A stretch of 37,852 bases of DNA from an uncultured Lachnospiraceae bacterium (GCA_910587955.1 CAJUNN010000011.1:1-37852); one strand, 5' to 3'. Shown: positions 15,883-24,284, counted from the stretch's first letter. Notes: generated by a model not told the origin, from the sequence alone. Made by a program: numbers and translations.

Positions 15883-17271
15883 TTAAAAACGAAAATACAA
15901 AAACGGATTGTAAGTGTCTTGTATCAGATAAGCGGCGGACAAGAGGAAAATCCCCAAATGCAGGGCCACAAGGAGGTTCTGCCGCTTCTCCCGCATCTGC
16001 CCGGCCCACAGGCAGAAAAATACCGGCGTGGAGAAAAGCCATGCCAGCCAGAACAGGACTGTATTGGTGAGAAAATAGTACATTCCTGCCTGATCTGTCA
16101 GGGGAATTCCTCCTGCCCCGAACATGGCCCCCAGGAAATGCCCCGCTTTTGCCGGTGTGGGAGAAAAGAATAGCACCCACCCAATCATAACCGCCAGCAT
16201 GGTATAGACCGTTCCCAGAATGGGAAGGCGTTCCGTCACATTCCGCAGGACATATTTTTCCAAAACCAGCAGGACTCCGTAATAGAGGCCCCACAGCACA
16301 AAATTCCAGCTGGCTCCGTGCCACAGGCCGGTCAGAGCCCAGACCACCAGCAGATTGAACATATGCCGTAGAACGGGAACCCGGTTGCCTCCCAGAGGTA
16401 TGTACACGTATTCCCGGAACCAGGCCCCCAGGGAAATATGCCAGCGCCTCCAGAATTCCGTCACACTTCTGGCGCAATAGGGATAGGCAAAATTCCCCTT
16501 CAGCTCAAAGCCAAACATCTTCCCCAGTCCCAGGGCCATATCGGAATAGCCGCTGAAATCAAAATAAATATGGAAGGTATACGCGAACACTCCCACCCAG
16601 GCTGAAAGCACCGAGAGAGAAGGCAGGGCCAGCACAGTCTCATAAACGGCTCCCAAGCCGTTGGCCAGCAGCACCTTTTTCCCGAGACCCCAGATAAAAT
16701 ACATGGCCCCTTCCCCAAACTTGTCCAGGGAAGCCTCCCTTTGGCGAAGCTGGGCCTCAATATCCGAATACTGCACAATGGGACCCGCCACAAGCTGCGG
16801 AAACATGGAAATATACAGACCGAAGCGGATGATGCTTTTCTGCTCCCCGGCCCGTCCCCGGTACACATCCACCAGATACGAAATGGACTGGAAGGTGTAA
16901 AAAGAAAGGCCGATGGGAAGTTCCAGATTCAGATCCGGAAGCTCTACCAAAAACAGGGCTTCCAGATTCTCCTCCAGAAACCCGTAATATTTAAAAAAGC
17001 CAAGAATCAAAAGATTAACGGCCACACCCGCCAACAGGCAGCCCTTTGCCTTTCCCCGCCGCTTAAGCGTCCTGGCAATATCGATTCCCGCCACGTAATT
17101 AAAGAGAATGCTGTAAAGCATAAGAAACACGTAGACAGGCTCTCCCCAGGCATAGAAAAAGAGACTCGAAAGAAGCAGAATCCCGTTCCGAAATCTGGCA
17201 GGAGCCAGATAATATGCCGCAACCGTCAAAGAAAGAAACGTAAATACGAAGAAAATACTGCTGAAAACCAC
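15883..17271 (-). CDS. MBOAT O-acyltransferase (AlgI/DltB-like)
   Basis: A 462-aa polytopic membrane protein with about ten hydrophobic segments. The catalytic regions of AlgI/DltB relatives are present: FWRRWHISLGAWFREYVYIP and ALTGLWHGASWNFVLWGLYY, the second containing the invariant histidine. It moves acyl (usually acetyl) groups from a cytoplasmic donor across the membrane to a surface polymer. Twelve bases separate it from the DHHW gene. With the SGNH protein in the same operon it forms a full acyl-transfer module; the polymer is unknown. Confidence 0.92.
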   Translation of the reverse strand: MVFSSIFFVFTFLSLTVAAYYLAPARFRNGILLLSSLFFYAWGEPVYVFLMLYSILFNYVAGIDIARTLKRRGKAKGCLLAGVAVNLLILGFFKYYGFLEENLEALFLVELPDLNLELPIGLSFYTFQSISYLVDVYRGRAGEQKSIIRFGLYISMFPQLVAGPIVQYSDIEAQLRQREASLDKFGEGAMYFIWGLGKKVLLANGLGAVYETVLALPSLSVLSAWVGVFAYTFHIYFDFSGYSDMALGLGKMFGFELKGNFAYPYCARSVTEFWRRWHISLGAWFREYVYIPLGGNRVPVLRHMFNLLVVWALTGLWHGASWNFVLWGLYYGVLLVLEKYVLRNVTERLPILGTVYTMLAVMIGWVLFFSPTPAKAGHFLGAMFGAGGIPLTDQAGMYYFLTNTVLFWLAWLFSTPVFFCLWAGQMREKRQNLLVALHLGIFLLSAAYLIQDTYNPFLYFRF

Positions 17272-17292
17272 GTCTTATCCCTTTCTTTCCAT

Positions 17293-17772
17293 CTATTTCC
17301 CATACAAAGCCCGCACAAAACCGTCCTTCACGGTCTCCGGATCTTCCGCAACTACAAAAAGCAGGCACGAACCTTCCACACGAATCACGCTTTTTTTCAA
17401 AAGCTGCAGCTGCTCCGGCCCGTAGCCCTCAAAATTATGCTCCTGTATCTCCAGCCGTTTCCGCACCGCCTGCTCTGCAAGAGCCACCTCCTCCGGCGCA
17501 GCCGCTTCCAGCAAAAGCAGCTCCTTCACATCCATATTATCCTTCGAAATGTAGAGGGTCCAGTTCAGAAGCTCCCCTGCATTCAGGCCGTAAAGCCTCC
17601 GAAGCATCCGTTCGTCCCCCTGCTGCATCTCATCCAGATCCATCTCCTTCAGAACCTGTCCGGAAAGAACCTGGAAATCCGCCTGTCTGCCGCTGCCCCG
17701 GATCAAACCCTCCAGACCGAAAACCAGCAAAAGAATCAGGGCATATTTTAATCCCTTGATCCACACATCCAT
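17293..17772 (-). CDS. DUF4358-domain protein
   Basis: A 159-aa protein with an N-terminal membrane anchor (WIKGLKYALILLLVFGLEGL) and an extracytoplasmic DUF4358-type domain (LNWTLYISKDNMDVKELLLL). DUF4358 genes commonly accompany MBOAT/DHHW operons in Lachnospiraceae; the biochemical role is not known. ATG at 17772 overlaps the stop of the SGNH gene (TAATG), so the upstream in-frame codons are not the start. Confidence 0.8.
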   Translation of the reverse strand: MDVWIKGLKYALILLLVFGLEGLIRGSGRQADFQVLSGQVLKEMDLDEMQQGDERMLRRLYGLNAGELLNWTLYISKDNMDVKELLLLEAAAPEEVALAEQAVRKRLEIQEHNFEGYGPEQLQLLKKSVIRVEGSCLLFVVAEDPETVKDGFVRALYGK

Positions 17773-18581
17773 TACAATCCCGCCACTTCTTCCATGCGTC
17801 CCAGCCACAGAGGGTAGAATTCCGATTTCAGATGAATCTCATCCTTCTGATACCACTCCTCCCGGCCTTCCAGCAGATCGCCGCCCTCAATAAAGGGAAG
17901 CTGAAACTCCTCGCACATCTGTCTCAGAGCCTCGTTAAAAGCATCCACATAGCCAAGTTCCGCCTTCTTTTCTACTGCTCCCGGCAGAATGGGGAGAATC
18001 CCGCAGACATAAACCGGGAGATCCGGATGGCTCTCCCGGATTTCCACAATCCGCTCCCGGTAGTATTCTACAAACCGTCCGCTGTCCCCGCGGCAGTATT
18101 CCAGATCATTCAGTCCCATAGACAGAAAAAGGCAGGTAGGCGATAAATCCAGCGCCTTCCCTATCTCCTCCCCGGCCGTATCCGCCCGGAGCCCTTTTCT
18201 GGCAATCACGGAACTGGCCTCCAAAAATTCATAATCCAGAAATCCTTCCGCCACCGAATCTCCCACAAGCACGGCTAAGCCGAAACGCTGGCGCAGGCTC
18301 TGCCTGTCCATGGGTTTCTCCTCCGTCTCGGGGTTCTGCTCTGCCTCTCTGGCCGCGATCTCCGCCTGTTCACGCTCTGCCAGTTCCTGTTCCACCGCTC
18401 CCACATCCGCCTGTTCCTGGGCGCGGATCCATTCCAATGCCGGATACTCCTTGGAACCCGGCCCCCTGTCTCCCTCCAGGGACAGGGCATAACCTACAAG
18501 CAGGGCAGCGGCCGCAAACAGCTGTAAAGCCTGTCTTCGCCGCTTTCCTGCGGGTCTTTCCCCTTTCCTCTGACTTCTCAT
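17772..18581 (-). CDS. Membrane-anchored SGNH/GDSL hydrolase
   Basis: A 269-aa protein with an N-terminal signal anchor (LQLFAAAALLVGYALSL), an acidic helical linker (about residues 45-95) and an SGNH hydrolase domain. Block I is AVLVGDSVAEGF (Ser), block III is SMGLNDLEY (Asn) and block V is KDEIHLKSEFYP (Asp-His). It probably acts as the O-acetyl transferase or esterase on the polymer served by the MBOAT partner, as PatB or OatA SGNH domains do. First gene of the operon. Confidence 0.88.
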   Translation of the reverse strand: MRSQRKGERPAGKRRRQALQLFAAAALLVGYALSLEGDRGPGSKEYPALEWIRAQEQADVGAVEQELAEREQAEIAAREAEQNPETEEKPMDRQSLRQRFGLAVLVGDSVAEGFLDYEFLEASSVIARKGLRADTAGEEIGKALDLSPTCLFLSMGLNDLEYCRGDSGRFVEYYRERIVEIRESHPDLPVYVCGILPILPGAVEKKAELGYVDAFNEALRQMCEEFQLPFIEGGDLLEGREEWYQKDEIHLKSEFYPLWLGRMEEVAGL

Positions 18582-18621
18582 CTATATCATCTCCGCAATG
18601 TGAGTGATTCTTCCGTGCATT

Positions 18622-18630
18622 ATTATAGCA
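18622..18630 (-). promoter_or_regulatory. Extended -10 promoter of the O-acylation operon
   Basis: TGCTATAAT on the minus strand (extended -10), about 40 bp before the SGNH start codon. No good -35 box is seen. Confidence 0.5.
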
Positions 18631-18713
18631 TTCTCAATTCTATAAATCCATACCTGAATCTGTTACAATTCTGTTAATAAATGCTATTCTTTCTTAACAA
18701 GCATTTTCTTTTG

Positions 18714-18740
18714 TTAGCACTCACATCAAAGGAGTGCTGA
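18714..18740. promoter_or_regulatory. CIRCE element (HrcA operator)
   Basis: TTAGCACTC, nine bases, GAGTGCTGA. This matches the CIRCE consensus TTAGCACTC-N9-GAGTGCTAA with one mismatch. It lies eight bases upstream of the htpG -35 box. Confidence 0.9.
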
Positions 18741-18748
18741 TTTTTCTA

Positions 18749-18777
18749 TTGACTTTTTCACACCGGCATATTACAAT
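18749..18777 (+). promoter_or_regulatory. Sigma-A promoter of htpG
   Basis: TTGACT and TACAAT with 17-bp spacing, followed after about 35 bases by SD AAAGGAG and the htpG ATG. Confidence 0.8.
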
Positions 18778-18827
18778 GTATTTCAGAAAAAATAAAGTCC
18801 AAACAAAGACAAAGGAGTGAACGCAAA

Positions 18828-20888
18828 ATGGCTGACATGCACGGAAGTCTTTCCATCAACAGCGAAAATATTTTTCCGATTATTAAAAAATGGCTCTATT
18901 CCGACCATGACATTTTTTTCCGGGAGCTGGTCTCCAACGGCTGCGACGCCATCACCAAGCTGAAAAAGCTGGAGCTGATGGGCGAATATACCTACCCGGA
19001 CAATTTTAAGAACCGCATCCGGATCGTGGTAAATCCCGAAGAAAAAACCCTGAAATTCATAGATACCGGCCTGGGCATGACTGCGGATGAAGTAAAGGAG
19101 TACATCAACCAGATCGCCTTCTCCGGTGCTACGGATTTCCTGGAGAAATACAAGGACAAGACCAACGAGGACCAGATCATCGGCCACTTCGGCCTGGGCT
19201 TTTACTCTGCTTTTATGGTGGCGGACGAGGTCCACATTGATACCCTTTCTTACCAGAAGGACGCCAAAGCCGTACACTGGGAGTGCGACGGCGGAACCGA
19301 GTACGAAATGTCCGAGAGCAGCCGCACGGAGGTGGGAACAGAGATTACCCTCTTCCTCAATGAAGACAGCCTGGAGTTTGCCAACGAGTACCGGGCCCGG
19401 GAAGTCATCGGCAAATACTGTTCTTTCATGCCGGTAGAAATTTTCCTGGAGAAGGCAAATGCCGAACAGGAATACGAAACCATTGACGAGGCAGATTTAA
19501 AAGAAGACGATGTGGTGGTGGAGCGCATCCACGAAGAAGCCAAAACCGAGGAGGTAGAAAACGAGGACGGCACCAAAGAGACCAAGGAGATTTCCCCCGC
19601 ACGTGACCGGGTAAAGATCAACAAACGCCCTGTCTCCTTAAGCGATACCGCACCCCTGTGGGCCAAACATCCAAACGAATGTACGGAGGAAGAATACCTG
19701 GCTTTCTACCGCAAGGTATTTATGGACTATAAGGAGCCTCTGTTCTGGATCCACCTGAACATGGACTATCCCTTCAACCTGAAAGGAATCCTGTACTTCC
19801 CGAAGATCAACACAGAATACGATTCCATTGAAGGTACTATTAAGCTATACAACAACCAGGTGTTTATTGCCGACAATATCAAAGAGGTCATCCCTGAATT
19901 CCTGATGCTCTTAAAGGGTGTCATCGACTGTCCGGATCTGCCCCTGAACGTTTCCAGAAGCGCCCTGCAGAATGACGGCTTTGTGAAAAAAATCTCCGAT
20001 TATATCACCAAGAAAGTGGCAGACAAGCTCACGGGCATGTGCAAGACCGATCGGGAAAACTACGAGAAATACTGGGATGATATCAATCCCTTTATCAAAT
20101 TCGGCTGCCTGAAAGATGACAAGTTCTGCGAGAAGATGATGGACTACCTGCTGTTCAAAGACCTGGACAGCAAATATCTGACTCTCAAAGATCTGGTTCC
20201 CGAAGAGGAAGCGCCGGAGGTAGACGTGGTGGAAAATCCGGACGCAGAGACAGACGGAGAAGCCTCCGAAGAAAAAGAGCCGGAAAAAACCGTTGTTTTC
20301 TACGTGACGGACGAGGTTCAGCAGAGCCAGTATATCAATCTCTTTAAAGAAGAGGGCAAGAATGCCGTTATCCTGAAGCATAACATTGACTCTCCCTTCA
20401 TCTCTCATCTGGAAATGAAGAATGAGCATGTGAAATTCCAACGCATTGACGCAGACCTGACGGAAGACTTCGTGGAAACCGTTTCCGAAGGCGAACTGAA
20501 AGAGACGGCTGAAACCCTGACTGAGATTTTCCGCAAAGCTCTGCATAATGACAAACTGGATGTAAAGGTGGAAAAGATCAAGAACGAAAATGTGTCCTCC
20601 ATGATTACCCTCTCCGAGGAAAGCCGCCGGATGCAGGATATGATGAAGATGTACAACATGTACGGCATGGATCCGAATATGTTCGGAGGCGGCGGGGAGA
20701 CCCTGGTGCTGAATGCCAACAATAAGCTGGTGCAGTATATCCTGGAGCATGAGAGTTCCGAACACATAGATCTGTTCTGCGAGCAGCTCTACGACCTGGC
20801 CCTCATCAGCTACAAGCCCCTTTCACCCGAAGCTATGACGAAGTTCATCGCCCGGAGCAACGAGATTATGATGCTGCTGGCAAAATAA
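18828..20888 (+). CDS. htpG: Molecular chaperone HtpG (Hsp90)
   Basis: Cytosolic Hsp90-family chaperone, 686 aa. The N-terminal ATPase has FFRELVSNGCDAITK, DTGLGMT and GHFGLGFYSAFM. The middle domain has the catalytic-loop region LPLNVSRSALQ. There is a C-terminal dimerisation domain. Two acidic linkers, around residues 225-255 (ETKEI and VEVE-type repeats) and 465-485, are longer than in E. coli HtpG. SD AAAGGAG precedes the ATG. Monocistronic, behind a CIRCE site, so HrcA is expected to repress it in the absence of heat stress. Confidence 0.96.
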   Translation: MADMHGSLSINSENIFPIIKKWLYSDHDIFFRELVSNGCDAITKLKKLELMGEYTYPDNFKNRIRIVVNPEEKTLKFIDTGLGMTADEVKEYINQIAFSGATDFLEKYKDKTNEDQIIGHFGLGFYSAFMVADEVHIDTLSYQKDAKAVHWECDGGTEYEMSESSRTEVGTEITLFLNEDSLEFANEYRAREVIGKYCSFMPVEIFLEKANAEQEYETIDEADLKEDDVVVERIHEEAKTEEVENEDGTKETKEISPARDRVKINKRPVSLSDTAPLWAKHPNECTEEEYLAFYRKVFMDYKEPLFWIHLNMDYPFNLKGILYFPKINTEYDSIEGTIKLYNNQVFIADNIKEVIPEFLMLLKGVIDCPDLPLNVSRSALQNDGFVKKISDYITKKVADKLTGMCKTDRENYEKYWDDINPFIKFGCLKDDKFCEKMMDYLLFKDLDSKYLTLKDLVPEEEAPEVDVVENPDAETDGEASEEKEPEKTVVFYVTDEVQQSQYINLFKEEGKNAVILKHNIDSPFISHLEMKNEHVKFQRIDADLTEDFVETVSEGELKETAETLTEIFRKALHNDKLDVKVEKIKNENVSSMITLSEESRRMQDMMKMYNMYGMDPNMFGGGGETLVLNANNKLVQYILEHESSEHIDLFCEQLYDLALISYKPLSPEAMTKFIARSNEIMMLLAK

Positions 20889-20958
20889 AAAGCAACATGC
20901 CAAGTAATCGCCGAATATTTCACTGCGCGATCTTTCAATAAGTGTACCAACCCGGGAC

Positions 20959-21140
20959 GCCGGAGAGAAGGATCGGTCCCTCCAAACGGAGGCAGAGGTT
21001 CCGGGAAGCTAATCCCTAAGACGCACTAAAAAACTGCTCGGCAGAGGCCTCGCAGTTTAAGTGCTTTCTAAGGGATGGATCTTCCCTACACCTCTTAGAC
21101 GCCTCTTAATTGTTTGGAGGGACCGATCCTTCTTTCCGGC
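20959..21140. repeat. Left long hairpin of the palindromic element
   Basis: The stem 20959-20987 pairs with 21112-21140 (28 of 29 bp). Inner helices are AGAGGT/ACCTCT, GGGAAG/CTTCCC, ATCCCT/AGGGAT and GCACT...ACTGC/GCAGT..AGTGC. The apical loop reads TCGGCAGAGGCCTC. Confidence 0.85.
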
Positions 21141-21182
21141 TGGCGGCTGTAATAATTTCATATGACAATCATCAGCGCTCGG

Positions 21183-21350
21183 AATCGGAAAAGGCCCTGG
21201 AAAACAATGCGAGGGTAGCCAGAAACGGAGGTGAGATCCGCTCTTTAGAAAGCACTTAAACTGTGAGGCCTCTGCCGAGCAGTTTTTTAGTGCGTCTTAA
21301 GAGCTAGCTCACCGGAGTTTCTACCCCGTTTTCCAGGGCCTTTTCCGATT
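21183..21350. repeat. Right long hairpin of the palindromic element
   Basis: The stem 21183-21205 pairs perfectly with 21328-21350. Inner helices are GGGTAG/CTACCC, AGAAAC/GTTTCT, GGTGAG/CTCACC and GCTCTT/AAGAGC. They are topped by the same apical core as the left hairpin in reverse orientation. Confidence 0.85.
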
Positions 21351-21394
21351 ATGAACGCGTCCGGGTTGGTATACTTTAACAACCAATCCCAAAA

Positions 21395-22123
21395 TCAAGG
21401 TTTCTTTTCCACCCGGTAGCGGAAAGACGTGTACTCCGGCAGATAATAGGACAAGGTATATTCCACCAGGCTCTGGTCCTGATCATACCCCAGATACTCA
21501 AAAACAAACACCTTCCTGTCCCGGTCCAGCTTCAAAAGCCCGGCATACTGCTCCGGAGGAATGGCAATCTGCAGGTAGGATTCGATTTTCTTAGGAAGGC
21601 GGCCGTGCAGATCCAAATACTCATAAAGAGACCCCTCCGCAAAATCATACCGCTCCGCATCCCAGAAAGGCTCCGCCGGGATATAAGTTTTCTGCACCGC
21701 ATAGGGCTCCTCATTCACATAGGAAAGCCGTACCATCTCATAAACCTTCCGGCTCCCCGGAAACTTATCCGAGATCTCCCCTTCCGCCGGAATCTTGTGA
21801 AAGGAGATCACCCGCCGGAAAGAGCGGTACCCAGACTGCCGGATCAGCATACTTAAGCTCACCGCGTTCCCGGAGGCCTGCTCGAGCCGGGCCGTTCCCT
21901 GTGGAAGACGCACCACATAAGTGCCGCTTCCTCTCTGCGCTTTGATAAGCCCCTGCTCTTCCAGGCCTTTGAGGGCCTTGCGGACAGTCAGACGGTTAAT
22001 TCCATACTGCTGGGCCATCACCCGCTCCGAATCCAGCTTATCACCAATCCGGTACTCTCCTCTTACCATCTTCTCCCTGATGCTGTTCATCAGCTGTATA
22101 TAGAGTGCGTCATACTCCATCAT
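21395..22123 (-). CDS. GntR-family (HutC type) transcriptional regulator
   Basis: A 242-aa regulator with an N-terminal GntR winged HTH (about residues 8-72; DSERVMAQQYGINRLTVRKA, then GSGTYVV) and a C-terminal UTRA effector domain (about 85-238). UTRA domains bind sugar phosphates or amino-acid-like ligands. Its start overlaps the end of the UTRA-only gene by 14 bp. It is the last gene of the mannose-type PTS locus and the likely binder of the TGGTATATG repeats at that operon's promoter. Confidence 0.9.
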   Translation of the reverse strand: MMEYDALYIQLMNSIREKMVRGEYRIGDKLDSERVMAQQYGINRLTVRKALKGLEEQGLIKAQRGSGTYVVRLPQGTARLEQASGNAVSLSMLIRQSGYRSFRRVISFHKIPAEGEISDKFPGSRKVYEMVRLSYVNEEPYAVQKTYIPAEPFWDAERYDFAEGSLYEYLDLHGRLPKKIESYLQIAIPPEQYAGLLKLDRDRKVFVFEYLGYDQDQSLVEYTLSYYLPEYTSFRYRVEKKP

Positions 22124-22631
22124 TTTCCGTTACGCTCCTAAACCGATAGAAATCACTCGTAGAAACAATCTCGAAATATTCGAAAGGTTCTGCATCCCCC
22201 AGATAGGTGTTTCCCTTGATCATCAAGAGCTCCCGGTCCCTGCAGTCCAGAAGCTCCTGCTCCTCCGGGCTTGCATTGACAATCAGGATCTCCTCCTCAC
22301 TTCTCTGGGTCGCATACCCGAACCGTTCCTGAATCACCTGGTAAAAGGAACGGCTTCCTAATTCCATCTTTTCCACACCCTTTACCTTGTCATACAAAAT
22401 ATACGTTTTCTCGATAGATTTCGGCACTCCCCCTACCACCCGCAGTTTCCGGAAATAAAAAACCTTGGACGCAAGGGGAATTTTCAGCACTCTGCTGATA
22501 AAGCGGTTGGATTCCAGGATTTCCTTGTTCAGCACCCGGTATTCGAAAGGATACTCCCGGTTCTTAAGAACTTCCGTCACTGACTGGAATTTTCCCAGAT
22601 CCCGCAAAACGTAAACATCATCTGATTTCAT
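22110..22631 (-). CDS. UTRA-domain protein lacking a DNA-binding domain
   Basis: A 173-aa protein that is essentially only a UTRA ligand-binding domain: VFYFRKLRVVGGVPKSIEKTYILYD is followed by the SFYQVIQERFGYATQRSEEEI pattern of the HutC class. No winged HTH precedes it. Only about 100 bp lie between its ATG and the preceding gene's stop, so one cannot have been missed. The longer reading to 22781 starts inside the EamA gene. It could bind the effector and modulate the overlapping GntR regulator, for instance as a heterodimer; that is inference. Confidence 0.7.
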   Translation of the reverse strand: MKSDDVYVLRDLGKFQSVTEVLKNREYPFEYRVLNKEILESNRFISRVLKIPLASKVFYFRKLRVVGGVPKSIEKTYILYDKVKGVEKMELGSRSFYQVIQERFGYATQRSEEEILIVNASPEEQELLDCRDRELLMIKGNTYLGDAEPFEYFEIVSTSDFYRFRSVTENDGV

Positions 22632-22706
22632 AGTTCTATGCCTGTTCTTTCTGCCTAATCCGCAGTGCAAACCTGATTTTCCGCACTGCTCATTGCTTTC
22701 GCGTAT

Positions 22707-22735
22707 ATTATATGCCAAAATCAGATTTTGTTCAA
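22707..22735 (-). promoter_or_regulatory. Promoter of the UTRA-only/GntR gene pair
   Basis: TTGAAC and TATAAT with 17-bp spacing; the -35 overlaps the stop codon of the EamA gene. Just downstream an inverted repeat (GCAGTGC at 22662-22668, GCACTGC at 22683-22689) could be an operator. The regulators can therefore be made independently of the long operon. Confidence 0.7.
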
Positions 22736-23574
22736 GCCTCAGACCTGCTTTCAAACCAGGTTTCATACAAGATGGATACAATCATCAACCCTGCGCCCAA
22801 GGCCGCCCAGGCTCCCACCGTTTCTCCAAACAGCAGAAGTGCCCACAAAGGTGCCATCAGCACTTCCGACATAGCAATGAGATTGGCATTTAAAGCTGTG
22901 GTGTAACAGATTCCCCTGGCATACATAACTGCCGCAATGCCGCTGCAGAAAACTCCGGCCATTACAAGAAGAACCGTCTGCTGAATCTCAAAGGACTGCG
23001 CCGCGCCGAACAACGTATATCCAAGCCCGGCTGCGGCACAGAACACATTGCACAAAAAGTTGGTGCTGACCGGGTCATTGTCCGGCAGGGCATTCAGGTA
23101 AAAGCTGCCGGCAAAGAGGACGCCGGAAGACAGAGCCAGCAGATTTCCATGCAGATTTCCGCTTCCAAGCTGGCCTGCAAAAAAAATGAGAAGCCCCACA
23201 AAGCAGACTGCCACCGTACCCATCTGCACCCTTTTCAGCCGCTTGTGCTGAAAAATCCGGTAATATAAAACCACAAAGATAGGCGAGCTGTATTGCAGGA
23301 CGATGGCGTTTGCCACCGTAGTACACTTATTCGCCAATAAAAAAGTAATATTCATGAGTGCCATCACAAGACCGGTGAAAAGTGTCTTCCGGTTCCACAC
23401 CAAAACCTTTTTCCCGTAAACTGCCAGAAGCACCAGGACTGCCATCAAGGAAGTCACCCCTGCCACCGTCATTCCGTGATAACGGACGGTCTTTGTAACA
23501 ATCCCCAGAAAGCTCCACAAAAACGCCGTTCCCAGGATCAGCAGATCCCCTTTCAATCTCATTTTCTGTTCCAT
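22732..23574 (-). CDS. EamA/DMT-family transporter
   Basis: A 280-aa inner-membrane transporter with ten hydrophobic helices in two EamA halves (GDLLILGTAFLWSFLGIVTK; LLALSSGVLFAGSFYLNAL). DMT proteins usually export or import amino acids and other small metabolites. Within this operon it may move the amino acid released from the imported conjugate; that is inference. SD AGGTGCGG lies directly after a copy of the intercistronic repeat. Confidence 0.88.
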   Translation of the reverse strand: MEQKMRLKGDLLILGTAFLWSFLGIVTKTVRYHGMTVAGVTSLMAVLVLLAVYGKKVLVWNRKTLFTGLVMALMNITFLLANKCTTVANAIVLQYSSPIFVVLYYRIFQHKRLKRVQMGTVAVCFVGLLIFFAGQLGSGNLHGNLLALSSGVLFAGSFYLNALPDNDPVSTNFLCNVFCAAAGLGYTLFGAAQSFEIQQTVLLVMAGVFCSGIAAVMYARGICYTTALNANLIAMSEVLMAPLWALLLFGETVGAWAALGAGLMIVSILYETWFESRSEA

Positions 23575-23584
23575 TTCCGCACCT

Positions 23585-23634
23585 ATTCCAGTTCCGCGTA
23601 TGCTCTTCTTAAGCCTAAAAGGCGTACGCTGTTT
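23585..23634 (-). repeat. Intercistronic repeat family, locus E (short copy)
   Basis: On the minus strand the copy opens with GAAACAGCG and closes with CGCGGAACTGGAAT, matching the ends of the other copies. A short hairpin (GCCTTTTAGGC) lies inside. It fills the gap between the HAD stop and the EamA Shine-Dalgarno. Confidence 0.6.
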
Positions 23635-23639
23635 CTCGT

Positions 23640-24284
23640 TTAAAATAATATCTCCCGCAAATCCCTCAGTGTCCGTATAAAATAGGAGGCTTTGGACTGG
23701 TCAAAGGGGAACCTCTCATCCATCCGGGCCGCCACCTTTGCCCCTGCGGCTGCCCCTGCCTCCACTCCATGGGTGGAATCCTCCACCACCAGGCATTCCC
23801 CGGGTCCGCAGCCTATGGCCTGCATGGCTTTGTAATAAACCTCCGGGTTAGGCTTGCTCTCCGGAAGCTCATATCCGCTGACCACACAGGAAAAACAGTC
23901 CGCAAGCGCGCATTCTTTCAGCATATTCCGAATCGCCTTCATGGGAGAAGAGGATGCCAGCCCTATCCGCAATCCTCTCTCCTTTAACTCCCGCAGGACT
24001 TCCGGGACCTCAGGATACAGAAAATCCGGGTAATAAAGTTCCTCCCCCGAAGCAAAGATTTCTTGAAGTTCCGCGTCAAAGGCAGGATCCGCCGGATCCC
24101 TGCGGGCCAGCCTGCTTATCAAAAGCCTGGTTCTTCCCTCATCCATCCCTACTGTCGGATACAGATCTTCTATGGCAACCCATGGATATTTCTTCACGAT
24201 CTCCCGATGAAATCTCTGCAGATAGAAAAACTCGCTGTCAATCAGCACACCATCCATATCAAAAATCACTGCCCGGTATCCCAT
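23640..24284 (-). CDS. HAD-family phosphatase/phosphomutase
   Basis: A 214-aa HAD subfamily IA enzyme related to beta-phosphoglucomutase. Motif I is VIFDMDGVLIDSE (nucleophile Asp9, acid/base Asp11), motif II is GLASSSP, motif III is ESKPNPEVYY (Lys) and motif IV is CLVVEDSTHGVEAG. It probably dephosphorylates or isomerises a sugar phosphate from the PTS route. ATG at 24284 (SD GGTGGAG); the gene begins 18 bp after the EIIA stop. Confidence 0.88.
   Translation of the reverse strand: MGYRAVIFDMDGVLIDSEFFYLQRFHREIVKKYPWVAIEDLYPTVGMDEGRTRLLISRLARRDPADPAFDAELQEIFASGEELYYPDFLYPEVPEVLRELKERGLRIGLASSSPMKAIRNMLKECALADCFSCVVSGYELPESKPNPEVYYKAMQAIGCGPGECLVVEDSTHGVEAGAAAGAKVAARMDERFPFDQSKASYFIRTLRDLREILF

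Larger units (their letters stand above)
20940..21376. repeat. Large palindromic non-coding element with terminal inverted repeats
   Basis: The 500-bp gap between htpG and the GntR gene holds no plausible gene but a highly ordered structure. Outer inverted repeats (20940-20960 and 21357-21376; AAGTGTACCAACCCGG type, about 20 bp with one mismatch and one bulge) enclose two long hairpins. The left hairpin (20959-21140) has a 29-bp outer stem with one mismatch. The right hairpin (21183-21350) has a perfect 23-bp outer stem. Each then has further paired segments up to an apical core. The apical cores, 21017-21071 and 21246-21300, are reverse complements differing at about one base, while the stems around them are unrelated in sequence. 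Could be a MITE-like element, a structured RNA or a DNA replication/recombination structure. Confidence 0.85.

Noticed and set aside
20889..21394. The palindromic element as an integron attC site or simple htpG terminator
   Set aside because: No GTTRRRY/RYYYAAC core sites or integrase were seen, and no hairpin is followed by a T-run. The size and double structure exceed a terminator.
22632..22781. Upstream extension of the UTRA-only protein
   Set aside because: It starts inside the EamA gene and passes through a promoter; no HTH is encoded in any frame there.
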